DNA of 7,648 nucleotides, from the NCBI GenBank assembly GCA_002398365.1, contig DGYK01000060.1, positions 15,259 through 22,906 of the forward strand, in the 5' to 3' direction. Positions 1-6,743 of this stretch are shown here, one piece after another. Numbering within the stretch: position 1 is the first letter of the stretch; every line of letters begins with the position of its first letter. Under the pieces are notes generated by a model. That model searched no databases. It was not told where the DNA came from and saw only the letters and a program-made list of their open reading frames with translations. This DNA comes from Flammeovirgaceae bacterium UBA5008. GTDB taxonomy: Bacteria > Bacteroidota > Bacteroidia > Cytophagales > Cyclobacteriaceae. Made by a program: the position numbers and the translations under genes.

Positions 1-1812
1 TTCCTCCAACGTGCCTTTTTGGGCAGCTAGTTTCTCCATGATTTTCTCACCTTTCAACTGATTTTTCACAAGAGGAGTTATCTGCTCTTTCACTTTCTCA
101 AAATCTTTATAGCCTTCTTCTGTTTCGGCTGTCATCACTGCAACCACATAGGAATCATCCAAATCAAAAACATCGGACACTTTTCCAACTTTGCCTTCGC
201 GATATAACCACGTTACCATTTGGCGTGCTTCGCCTAACGCACCAATACGTCTTTCGGCAGTACCTAAATCTTTCGCGTCAAATACATTCATGGCATTTTT
301 TTGTGCCTCGGCTCTGAACTCTTTTTCGTCTGTTGCTGCTGCTACAAAGTTTTGCGCTTTCAAGAATGCCGCATTTTGTGTTTCATCACTTGGCGTAATG
401 GTTAATTCAATAGTGGCGATGGTATAAGTTGTATTGTCTTTCGGGCCGGTAACATCGATAATGTGGTAACCAAATTGAGTTTCCACTACATCATTCAGCA
501 AGCCCGATTTTTTGGCGTTGAATACTGCATCCTGAAAAGGTTTAACCATTTGTCCGGTTGTAAACCAACCTAAATCTCCGCCTTGTGTGCGGGTACCATC
601 TGTTCCGTGCTCCAAAGCTTTAGCAGCGAAACTGGCTCCACCTTTAATTTCATTTAAAATTTTGCGCGCCTTTTCTTTGGCTGTTTTCTTAGCTTCCGCA
701 GATTCATTTTCCCACTTAATCAGGATATGGCTAGCCTTTGCAGCGTAGGTAGTGTCGCTACCAATTTTTACCACTTTTACGATTTTGTAGTTTCCGCCAT
801 CTAAAAATGGACCGTTCACACTACCCACTTGTAAATTTTCTTTGTCTTTGCTTAAAGAGGCAGGCAGATTGGCAATAGTGTATTTTGCGTACGCATTGCT
901 TCCTTGCGATTGCGCAATAGCGTAGGAAGAGTCATCGGCTGCGGTCTTAAATTCGGCAGCAATTTTTTCAGCTTCCTCGCGCAACTTGGCTGAGTCGCTG
1001 GCAGAGGCTACTACCGGAAACTCTACATAGCTCAGGCTGCGTGTTTGCTTGGTCTTATATTTTTCTTTGTTCTTGTTAAAGTAATCACGCAATTGACTAT
1101 CCGTAGGATTTACCGCAGAATCGCTGATCGCAAAAAAGGGCACGTACACGTATTTCACTTCGGCCACATCGTTTTGTGCGTGGTAATCGCGCTCCGATTC
1201 TGCTTCCGTCACATAGTTCGATTTGATCAACAGGTTTTCATATTTTACCCGTTCGCGACCTAATGCCAATTCCTTTTGAAATAGTGTCCAACGATATTTG
1301 CCTTCATTGTATTGAGCCATCATTTGCTCATTTCCAATCGGAGGAGGCGTGTTGAAGTTATTGATATATTCGATGACACGTTTACGGTCAAACTTACCGG
1401 TTGAGTCAACGAACGATTGCTTTACGTTCTCGTCTACATTTTTTCCTTGCACCATGTCCCACACTTCATCAGCAGTAACTTTGATACCCGTTTTTTCAAA
1501 CTGAGGTTTAATCGCGTATTCTACCACCAATAGTTCCCAAGCTTGTTGCTCAAGGGTAGGTTTTTCACGCTCGCCCGGCTTACGGCCAAAGCTCATGATG
1601 TAGTTGTTTTCGCGCTCTTGCACGAAACCTTGGTATTGTTCGCGGGATATCGATGTACCTGCTATTTCTCCTACTTCGTCATCCGAACCTCCCATAATGG
1701 AGCGAGGTCCACTTCCAAACAAGTCATTCAAAATGAAAGAGAGAATTGCAATAGCAACAAAACCAACTACCCACTTGGTCATTTTTTCCCTCAAAGTACC
1801 AATCAATGCCAT
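1..1812 (-). CDS. ppiD: PpiD/SurA-like membrane-anchored peptidylprolyl isomerase (C-terminus cut by window edge)
   Basis: Reading from ATG at 1812-1810 gives 604 codons with no stop, running off the left edge, so the C-terminal end is missing. The start MALIGTLREKMTKW is followed by one hydrophobic helix (about residues 14-32), which matches the PpiD plan of an inner-membrane anchor with a periplasmic body. A SurA_N-like chaperone region follows (about 40-200). Residues 257-350 resemble a parvulin domain without its catalytic histidines. A full parvulin domain lies at about 358-454, with SHIL (His362), GGDLGWF (411-417, Asp413) and FGYHIID (His450). The rest (455-604) looks like the PpiD C-terminal region, with a further degenerate PPIase-like pattern. 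The known family role is to assist folding of proteins leaving the Sec translocon; activity of this protein is inferred from the retained residues. It has its own promoter just upstream. A SurA-type protein is the alternative, but SurA is soluble and lacks the anchor. Confidence 0.93.
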   Translation of the reverse strand, partial: MALIGTLREKMTKWVVGFVAIAILSFILNDLFGSGPRSIMGGSDDEVGEIAGTSISREQYQGFVQERENNYIMSFGRKPGEREKPTLEQQAWELLVVEYAIKPQFEKTGIKVTADEVWDMVQGKNVDENVKQSFVDSTGKFDRKRVIEYINNFNTPPPIGNEQMMAQYNEGKYRWTLFQKELALGRERVKYENLLIKSNYVTEAESERDYHAQNDVAEVKYVYVPFFAISDSAVNPTDSQLRDYFNKNKEKYKTKQTRSLSYVEFPVVASASDSAKLREEAEKIAAEFKTAADDSSYAIAQSQGSNAYAKYTIANLPASLSKDKENLQVGSVNGPFLDGGNYKIVKVVKIGSDTTYAAKASHILIKWENESAEAKKTAKEKARKILNEIKGGASFAAKALEHGTDGTRTQGGDLGWFTTGQMVKPFQDAVFNAKKSGLLNDVVETQFGYHIIDVTGPKDNTTYTIATIELTITPSDETQNAAFLKAQNFVAAATDEKEFRAEAQKNAMNVFDAKDLGTAERRIGALGEARQMVTWLYREGKVGKVSDVFDLDDSYVVAVMTAETEEGYKDFEKVKEQITPLVKNQLKGEKIMEKLAAQKGTLEE

Positions 1813-1873
1813 ACGTAAAAGTTTATAAATGTTAATGGTCTGTCAGGCCAACCCTCGCCATTTTAAAGAACGG

Positions 1874-1904
1874 CAAATTTAGTCCCTTATCTTTATTCAG
1901 CAAA
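1874..1904 (-). promoter_or_regulatory. Bacteroidota-type promoter for the ppiD-like gene
   Basis: On the minus strand, TTTG (1904-1901) is followed by a 19-base spacer and TAAATTTG (1881-1874). This exactly matches the Bacteroidota primary sigma consensus of TTTG at -33 and TAnnTTTG at -7. Transcription would start near 1867, giving a leader of about 55 bases before ATG at 1812. No Shine-Dalgarno sequence is visible in that leader. The 154-bp gap (1813-1966) holds nothing else I can support; in particular, no clear terminator follows the CNNM gene. Confidence 0.7.
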
Positions 1905-1966
1905 GGTGCAAACGGAAATAAATGTATTGATTTTCAGGGCTTTATAAACCGGGTGTTGGTAGTCGG

Positions 1967-3250
1967 TTAATCGGCCAGTTCGCTGGCGTCCACCACTACC
2001 TTCACAGTGTCAATACGCTTGTTTTCAGCCTTTTGTATGAAAAACGTGTACGGTGGTATGGATATGGAATCTCCCTGCTGAGGGAAATCTTCCGTATAGG
2101 CAAGAATCAGACCTCCCAGTGTTTCATATTCGCCAATGGGCAGTTGCCATTTGAAGTGATCATTCAGGTAGTCTACTTCCAACCGGGCACTTACGAGATA
2201 AGTGTTTTGATCTATTTTTTGTTCAACCAGGTTATCGTTATCATGCTCATCTTCAATCTCTCCAAAAATTTCTTCAATTACATCTTCCATCGTTACAATG
2301 CCGGAAGTGCCTCCAAACTCATCCACTACCACCGCCATACTTTTGCGGTCTTTTATCAGTTGCACCATCAAGTCATTGGCCAGCATGGTTTCTTGCGCAA
2401 TGCTGATAGGCGTCAGAATTTCTTCAATGCGTGATGGTTTTTTAAACAATGCGGCTGAGTGACAATAGCCAATGGCATTGTCAATACTCTCTTTGTAAAC
2501 CAAAATTTTAGAGTGGCCGCTTTGAACAAAAACCTCTTTTAATTTTTCAATCCCTTCTTCTACATCGATAGAGGTAATCTCCGTGCGCGGAATCATACAG
2601 TCGCGGATTTTCACGGTTTTAAATTCCAGTGCATTGTGAAAGATTTTTTTATCTAACTCAATATCTTCGTCTTCATGCCGCACTTTCAGCATGTTTTTGA
2701 GATAATGGTTCAGATCAGTTAATCCGAAAGCCGGTTTCTCTTCGGAATATTCAATCCTCAGCACATGAATAATGACTAGTTTGGAAAGATAGACAATCGA
2801 AAAAGTGAGCGGAGCAAGAATGACGTAAATAACCCGAAACGGAATGGCCAAGGCGGCAAGCATCGCATTGGGATTGATCAGGAAGAGGCTTTTGGGAAGA
2901 AACTCAGCAGTAAAAAGAATGAGCAACGTAGATATTAGTGTTTGGAAAATCAGCACAAATACTTCGTCATTGATACTTTCCGGTAAATGCGTGGCGAGCC
3001 ACGGTTCAATGAGTTGAGCCATGTAAATACCGAATAACACGAGTGCTAGCGTATTTCCAATAAGGGTCGTTCCAATAAACCACGATTGCCTTTTGATGAA
3101 GTAAGACATGATCTTACCCCAAAGAATTCCATTTTTTCCCTTGAGCTCAATTTGGAGTTTGTTGGCTGAAAGAAAGGCTATCTCTATTCCGGAAAAGAAA
3201 AAGGAAAAAACCAGCGTAATGGCAATCATGACGTAAGGCCCCAGTTCCAT
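1967..3250 (-). CDS. CNNM/CBS-domain membrane protein (HlyC/CorC 'hemolysin' family)
   Basis: This 427-residue protein has the full family plan. Residues 1-165 form a DUF21/CNNM membrane domain with hydrophobic segments at about 5-27, 57-80, 96-115 and 127-160. It carries the small-residue signature FFFSGIEIAFLS (17-28), IGNTLA (64-69) and AEFLPKS (115-121, the conserved E-x-x-P-K). A CBS pair follows, entered by MIPRTEI (219-225) and containing the second-CBS signature VVDEFGGTSGIVTMEDVIEE (308-327). The acidic linker GEIEDEHD (330-337) leads to a CorC_HlyC/transporter-associated domain (about 345-420). Characterised relatives (CorC, CNNM proteins) export Mg2+ or related divalent cations, and CBS domains usually bind adenine nucleotides; transport here is inferred. 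The 'hemolysin' name is historical and does not mean toxin. GldE of gliding bacteria belongs to the same broad family, but I see nothing that identifies this as GldE. It starts 2 bp after the upstream small gene ends, so the two are probably co-translated. Confidence 0.93.
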   Translation of the reverse strand: MELGPYVMIAITLVFSFFFSGIEIAFLSANKLQIELKGKNGILWGKIMSYFIKRQSWFIGTTLIGNTLALVLFGIYMAQLIEPWLATHLPESINDEVFVLIFQTLISTLLILFTAEFLPKSLFLINPNAMLAALAIPFRVIYVILAPLTFSIVYLSKLVIIHVLRIEYSEEKPAFGLTDLNHYLKNMLKVRHEDEDIELDKKIFHNALEFKTVKIRDCMIPRTEITSIDVEEGIEKLKEVFVQSGHSKILVYKESIDNAIGYCHSAALFKKPSRIEEILTPISIAQETMLANDLMVQLIKDRKSMAVVVDEFGGTSGIVTMEDVIEEIFGEIEDEHDNDNLVEQKIDQNTYLVSARLEVDYLNDHFKWQLPIGEYETLGGLILAYTEDFPQQGDSISIPPYTFFIQKAENKRIDTVKVVVDASELAD

Positions 3251-3252
3251 GG

Positions 3253-3408
3253 TTATTTCTTTTTACGGTAGTTATAGTAGAATAAAAAACCGAAAGAAAC
3301 CATAATGGCCCAGTAGGCTTGGCCGATGCCGAGTTTCATTGCTTCGTAGATACCGATAATTGCAAAAACAGCTGCTAGTGAAAGCAGCACTACGTCCATT
3401 AATTTCAT
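3253..3408 (-). CDS. Small two-helix membrane protein, function unknown
   Basis: ATG at 3408-3406 opens a 51-codon frame ending in TAA at 3255-3253. The product begins MKLMDVVLLSLAAVFAIIGI and ends with the basic tail YRKKK. Two hydrophobic segments are visible (about residues 4-22 and 31-45), separated by a short linker (YEAMKLGIGQAY), so it should be a helical hairpin in the inner membrane. The lysine/arginine-rich C-terminus probably lies on the cytoplasmic side, which would put both ends inside. Only 2 bp separate its stop from the CNNM start, and a TATCTTTG promoter element sits just upstream, so both genes fit a real, translated unit. I do not recognise a named family. A role as accessory subunit or translation-coupling partner of the CNNM protein is a guess from position alone. 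Confidence 0.8.
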   Translation of the reverse strand: MKLMDVVLLSLAAVFAIIGIYEAMKLGIGQAYWAIMVSFGFLFYYNYRKKK

Positions 3409-3416
3409 TGCTAGTG

Positions 3417-3424
3417 CAAAGATA
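3417..3424 (-). promoter_or_regulatory. Candidate -7 element for the small membrane protein/CNNM unit
   Basis: TATCTTTG on the minus strand matches the TAnnTTTG consensus exactly and lies only 8 bases before the ATG at 3408. Transcripts would have a leader of a few bases at most. No convincing TTTG element is seen at the expected -33 distance, so the promoter would be weak or depend on an activator. It lies in the 63-bp gap after lptC, where I find no strong terminator, so readthrough from lptC is also possible. Confidence 0.45.
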
Positions 3425-3471
3425 CAATATTATAAAATACTGTAGGTTGAGACGGATTCGGGGAGATTTCC

Positions 3472-4011
3472 CTAGTCTTTTACCAGCATTGAGCCGGTAG
3501 GGTTTTTGATGGTGTAGTTAGACATGTCTTCCATCGCATCAAGGCCGGTGCCGTACAAAATATCATGCGTGTCGGTGATGGTCACAAACTTATCGGTAGC
3601 GATTTTTCGGGTGCCCGGAAACCAAAAGAGTTCTTCAGAATTCAGTTGTTGATTTTTTTCGATGTTTTTCACCTCTACTTTGCCCCGTCCCCGCCACTTG
3701 CTTTCGCTTTTGAAATAGAAAGCGGTGTTCGCACGTAGGGTAGAGGTGAGCTTTCCGGTCTTGTCAAAAAATTCCAGATAGATGCCTTCCGGAAATTCCT
3801 GATCCCCATTTTGAAATTCAAATATTTTTTTTGCCTTTAAGAGCGCTTTCACCCGATCGTTTTCGGTGTAGTGCATCACCACGTCTTCGGCTTCGCGAAG
3901 GGGTCCTTCATAAACCAATGGTGCAGTCGTTTCTTTATTCCGGCATGATGTAAAACTGACGGCTGCGACCAAGGCAATAGAAAAAATCCAACTGATTCGG
4001 TTTGATTTCAT
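3472..4011 (-). CDS. lptC: LptC-family LPS export protein, predicted lipoprotein
   Basis: This is a 179-residue exported protein. The N-terminus has basic residues, a hydrophobic stretch (8-20) and a lipobox FTSC with Cys23 as the likely lipidated residue. The body contains repeated short beta-strand patterns typical of the LptA/LptC/OstA jellyroll: GIYLEFFDKTGKLTSTLRAN (76-95), then KWRGRGKVEVKN (105-116), LNSEELFWFPGTRKIATDKF (123-142) and the ending SNYTIKNPTG (164-173). The motif 'x-S-E-E-L-x-W-x-x-x-x-x-K-I-x-T-D-K-F' is the one I most associate with LptC. In characterised systems LptC relays lipopolysaccharide from the LptBFG transporter in the inner membrane to the LptA bridge. Proteobacterial LptC is held by a transmembrane helix, whereas here the anchor appears to be a lipid. 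The gene follows a terminator and has no strong promoter motif directly upstream, so its transcription is unclear. Confidence 0.88.
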   Translation of the reverse strand: MKSNRISWIFSIALVAAVSFTSCRNKETTAPLVYEGPLREAEDVVMHYTENDRVKALLKAKKIFEFQNGDQEFPEGIYLEFFDKTGKLTSTLRANTAFYFKSESKWRGRGKVEVKNIEKNQQLNSEELFWFPGTRKIATDKFVTITDTHDILYGTGLDAMEDMSNYTIKNPTGSMLVKD

Positions 4012-4025
4012 ATTAAGGCATATTT

Positions 4026-4061
4026 AAAACAAAGAAGGCTGACGTGATAGCCAGCCTTCTT
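4026..4061 (-). terminator. Intrinsic terminator after the coaX-barrel-TPR operon
   Basis: A perfect 10-bp inverted repeat (AAGAAGGCTG at 4032-4041 and CAGCCTTCTT at 4052-4061) encloses a 10-base loop. On the minus strand the hairpin begins 20 bases after the TPR stop codon and runs into the T-rich tail TTTGTTTT (4033-4026). This is a good rho-independent terminator for the upstream operon. It lies only 15 bases before the lptC start, so partial readthrough may feed lptC. Confidence 0.8.
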
Positions 4062-4081
4062 GCAATAATCATTCCTAAAAA

Positions 4082-5443
4082 TTATTCTTTGCCGCGAGTG
4101 CGCAGGGTAACGGTTTCACCTACCCAGCATTTATCAATTCTTTTGGTTTCTCCTTCTTTCCAGTTCAATTCGAACAATTCGGTTACTGAAGGGAACTGAC
4201 CGCGAGCTGATTTCATTTTTTCCTGATTTCCAGCTTTTGCATACATATCGTAAGCAGCAAGATAAACCAATCTGTCTTCTGCTAGGCTTTGCTTTCTGGA
4301 GCATTCAGCAAATGAGAAGTAGTACAAGTCGCCAATTTTTTCGAAACCATCTTTATTAGCTGGGTCAGCGGCTATTGCTTTTCTGTAGAAATCGCGAGCT
4401 GCTTGCTTGTTACCCTTTTGGTTTTCGTTATCGCCTAAAAGAATGTTAATTTCCGCTTTATCACTTGAAGTCTTGGCTAGAGACAACGCTTCGTTAAGAA
4501 GAGGTAGAGCCTTATCGAAGTTCTTTGACTGCAAATATCTTGCTCCAAGTAATTTAGCCAACCCAAATTCAGGTCTTATTTTATGCTTTAATTCAGCAGC
4601 TTCAGTCCACAATGGATCATCAGTACATTTGTCTTTAAACATGTACTTGAAAATTTTGTCTGCGATAACTGTATCAGTTGGATTTTGTTTAAATCTTGGT
4701 TCGTAATTTTTCTTTACGAAAGCACAATTTATAGTAACCATTTTCGACAACTTATCATCAACATTAGCTTTTATTGCTTTATATCTATCGGCATCGGCTA
4801 TTTTATTTTCACTCTGCGCCTTTAGTATTTTAGCTTCAATTACACCTACTAACTTATCATATCTTGCCAAAATCTGTTCTTCTGTCAATGTTTTTTGAGC
4901 TTCCGGAAGATTCTTTTGAGTTAAGAAATTTACAAATACCACTGAAATGTAAGCTTCTAAATTGTTGTCATTTACGTTGTTGCCGCTGATCTCATATACG
5001 CGATCGTACATTGCCAAAAGCTCAGTCGCTTTTTCTTTGTTGTTGATGTTATACTTTACGTTAGCGGCAGCCTTCCGGTTTAATACGTTAACCTCGTCAC
5101 CGCAATTGGTTAAGCGTAAGTCATAAATCAGCATCAACGAGTCGATCAATACTTTTTTCTTAGCAGGATCTTTTTCTTGACTAGCCAATCCATCATAAGC
5201 TGTAGCTGCATCTACGTATAGCTTCGTGTTCCATTTGGGCGCATTAGTCATCATCCATTGCAAAGAAGCAGTGGCAGTTCTGTAATGCCCTTGCTTAACG
5301 GCATCACCAAAAATGGCCACACATTCTTCGGCTTTTGCCTTGTCATCCGGCCAGATTTGTTGCTTGCACTGAGCAAGCGCAGAAAGTGAGGTGGTGGCAA
5401 CCAATGCCATGCCGAGTACTACCTGTTTCAAATTCATTTTCAT
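4082..5443 (-). CDS. Exported tetratricopeptide-repeat protein, function unknown
   Basis: The 453-residue product has a clear signal peptide: basic start MKMNLK, hydrophobic core and a cleavage site after SALA (21-24). Mature protein should begin at QCKQQ. The sequence is mostly helical. TPR-like pairs are clearest in the C-terminal half, including YLQSKNFDKALPLLNEAL (303-320) and GNKQAARDFYRKAIAADPAN (344-363), with another at about 365-407. The C-terminus ends in a short conserved-looking tail with DKCWVGETVT (437-446). There are seven cysteines (26, 41, 114, 240, 273, 381, 439), unusual for a cytoplasmic-style TPR protein and suggesting disulfides in the periplasm. A second ATG, two codons in, is an equally possible start. 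The gene begins 13 bp after the outer-membrane barrel gene, which suggests the two act together at the envelope. TPR domains bind other proteins; no enzymatic motif is visible. Confidence 0.9.
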   Translation of the reverse strand: MKMNLKQVVLGMALVATTSLSALAQCKQQIWPDDKAKAEECVAIFGDAVKQGHYRTATASLQWMMTNAPKWNTKLYVDAATAYDGLASQEKDPAKKKVLIDSLMLIYDLRLTNCGDEVNVLNRKAAANVKYNINNKEKATELLAMYDRVYEISGNNVNDNNLEAYISVVFVNFLTQKNLPEAQKTLTEEQILARYDKLVGVIEAKILKAQSENKIADADRYKAIKANVDDKLSKMVTINCAFVKKNYEPRFKQNPTDTVIADKIFKYMFKDKCTDDPLWTEAAELKHKIRPEFGLAKLLGARYLQSKNFDKALPLLNEALSLAKTSSDKAEINILLGDNENQKGNKQAARDFYRKAIAADPANKDGFEKIGDLYYFSFAECSRKQSLAEDRLVYLAAYDMYAKAGNQEKMKSARGQFPSVTELFELNWKEGETKRIDKCWVGETVTLRTRGKE

Positions 5444-5456
5444 AGTTGTTTACTTT

Positions 5457-6743
5457 TCAATCAAACTTCCTTTTAATAAACCATCGGTCATTGAAAGTCA
5501 TGCCAAAATAGAACTTAAAGTAGTTCTCGTCAATGCTATTTTGTGTAATACTTCCTCTTTTTCCGACTTTGAGGGACAAATCTAAAGTAGAAATCCCTAC
5601 AGGCAATGATAGACCAAAATTAATGCCAAGATCTGTAACTTCATTGCCGTTTACCAAATAAGGGAATCTTTCATAGCTTACACCTGTTCGGTAGGTGATT
5701 CTTCTCAAATAGTTGGCTGCACTCGTTTGATTGGGAATGTACTCAAAACCAAGGCCGCTTTTTATTCCTTTGGTAGTAGGGGTCTTCACACCGTTTATCC
5801 CAGTAAATGCGGTATAGTCAGAAATCATGATATCTCCTGCCACCGTCCAGCGGCCCGGAATTCCGGCTGATAACCCAACGCCAAAAGATTGAGGTAAAGT
5901 AAATGAAGAGGGCTCGTTTCGGATCAAAGTAGTAGAATCGATTAATGATCCATTAATGCTGCGCTGCTCAATTCGTAACGTTCGGTTGGCATTTACATTT
6001 GCACTAAAGTCATATACCAAACCTGCACCGATTCGAAAATTCTTTTTAGTAAGTGAGTCTTTGTGAAAATATACACCGGATGAAAATGTAAAATCTTTTA
6101 CATAGCTCTTGTCAACCAATAGTGGTTCATAAATGATCACCCTTGCATCACTGGGATTTAAGAAGTTAATGGTTTCTGTTTTTTCAGAATCGATGGATCC
6201 AAAAAGGTAGTTAGCGCGAAACCCAACTGCCACATTTTTATGTACGCGCACACCATTCGACCAGTAAAATTGGTTCAAGCCTCCGCTTCCGGTTTGTACT
6301 CTGCTAACAGTGGTCGTTAAATCATTTAATACTCGACCGGTGGTTCGCAATTTGTAATTGGCAGATGTGTAGGGCGTAAGGCCGATAGAAGATGTCCATT
6401 TTCCAGACAAAACAGGAAATGAGAGAACTAGATAGTTAAGATTGCCTGTACCTGTCTTTAATGTGCTTGATCCATCATTGATGGTTCTGTTTTCTAAAAT
6501 CATGCCCGCCTGAAAGGTGGTAACGTAATTGTAAGTTAACAGAGCCGGGTTTTGATTATTAATGTACCACGAACTTGGGTTGCTGATACCAACGCCCCCC
6601 ATTCCCTGGTGCTGTGCTAACCCATTACCATAGGTATCGCCTAACCCAAACGTAGAGAATGGACTGTTCGCGACCTGGCCGGAAGCAAGATTTGCCGCGA
6701 AAACCGCAAGGCAAAGCAGAAAAAATCTTTTAATATGAAGCAT
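5457..6743 (-). CDS. Predicted outer-membrane beta-barrel protein (FadL/OMPP1-like fold), function unknown
   Basis: The protein has 428 residues. A signal peptide with a hydrophobic core (7-20) is likely cleaved near ASG-Q (20-23). The mature part starts with SPFSTFGLGD (27-36), then QGMGGVGISN (46-55) and NNQNPALLTYN (62-72). This glycine-rich opening followed by an 'NPA' motif is typical of FadL/PorV-like barrels of Bacteroidota, where it forms the plugged N-terminal part. The rest is alternating polar/hydrophobic strands separated by Gly/Asn/Ser/Thr turns, with an aromatic-rich end FKFYFGMTFNDRWFIKRKFD (409-428). The final strand is followed by a short charged tail, which is unlike the terminal phenylalanine of many proteobacterial barrels. 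The start overlaps the end of coaX by 14 bp, so translation is probably coupled. FadL relatives move hydrophobic compounds; whether this one does cannot be told from the sequence. Confidence 0.87.
   Translation of the reverse strand: MLHIKRFFLLCLAVFAANLASGQVANSPFSTFGLGDTYGNGLAQHQGMGGVGISNPSSWYINNQNPALLTYNYVTTFQAGMILENRTINDGSSTLKTGTGNLNYLVLSFPVLSGKWTSSIGLTPYTSANYKLRTTGRVLNDLTTTVSRVQTGSGGLNQFYWSNGVRVHKNVAVGFRANYLFGSIDSEKTETINFLNPSDARVIIYEPLLVDKSYVKDFTFSSGVYFHKDSLTKKNFRIGAGLVYDFSANVNANRTLRIEQRSINGSLIDSTTLIRNEPSSFTLPQSFGVGLSAGIPGRWTVAGDIMISDYTAFTGINGVKTPTTKGIKSGLGFEYIPNQTSAANYLRRITYRTGVSYERFPYLVNGNEVTDLGINFGLSLPVGISTLDLSLKVGKRGSITQNSIDENYFKFYFGMTFNDRWFIKRKFD

Noticed and set aside
191..1828. Several plus-strand open frames opposite the ppiD-like gene
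   Set aside because: The minus-strand reading gives one continuous protein with recognisable parvulin motifs through this whole stretch, so the plus-strand frames are shadows.
2033..2434. Open frame of 133 codons on the plus strand, opposite the CNNM gene
   Set aside because: It lies wholly inside a well-supported gene on the other strand, has no promoter and shows no recognisable protein features. It is an antisense shadow.
1967..3250. Reading the CNNM/CBS protein as a hemolysin toxin
   Set aside because: The family name is historical. The membrane domain, CBS pair and CorC_HlyC domain indicate an ion-transport type protein, with no toxin features.
3460..3473. Short inverted repeat GGGA-GATT-TCCC after lptC as a terminator
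   Set aside because: The stem is only 4 bp and no T-rich tail follows directly, so it is not a credible terminator.
4407..4706. Open frame of 99 codons on the plus strand, opposite the TPR gene
   Set aside because: It is fully contained in the TPR gene, with low-complexity composition expected from an antisense reading.
5363..5374. LAQC as a lipobox in the TPR protein
   Set aside because: Glutamine at the -1 position is not accepted by the usual lipobox, and SALA followed by Q is a good ordinary signal peptidase site, so a soluble exported protein is more likely.
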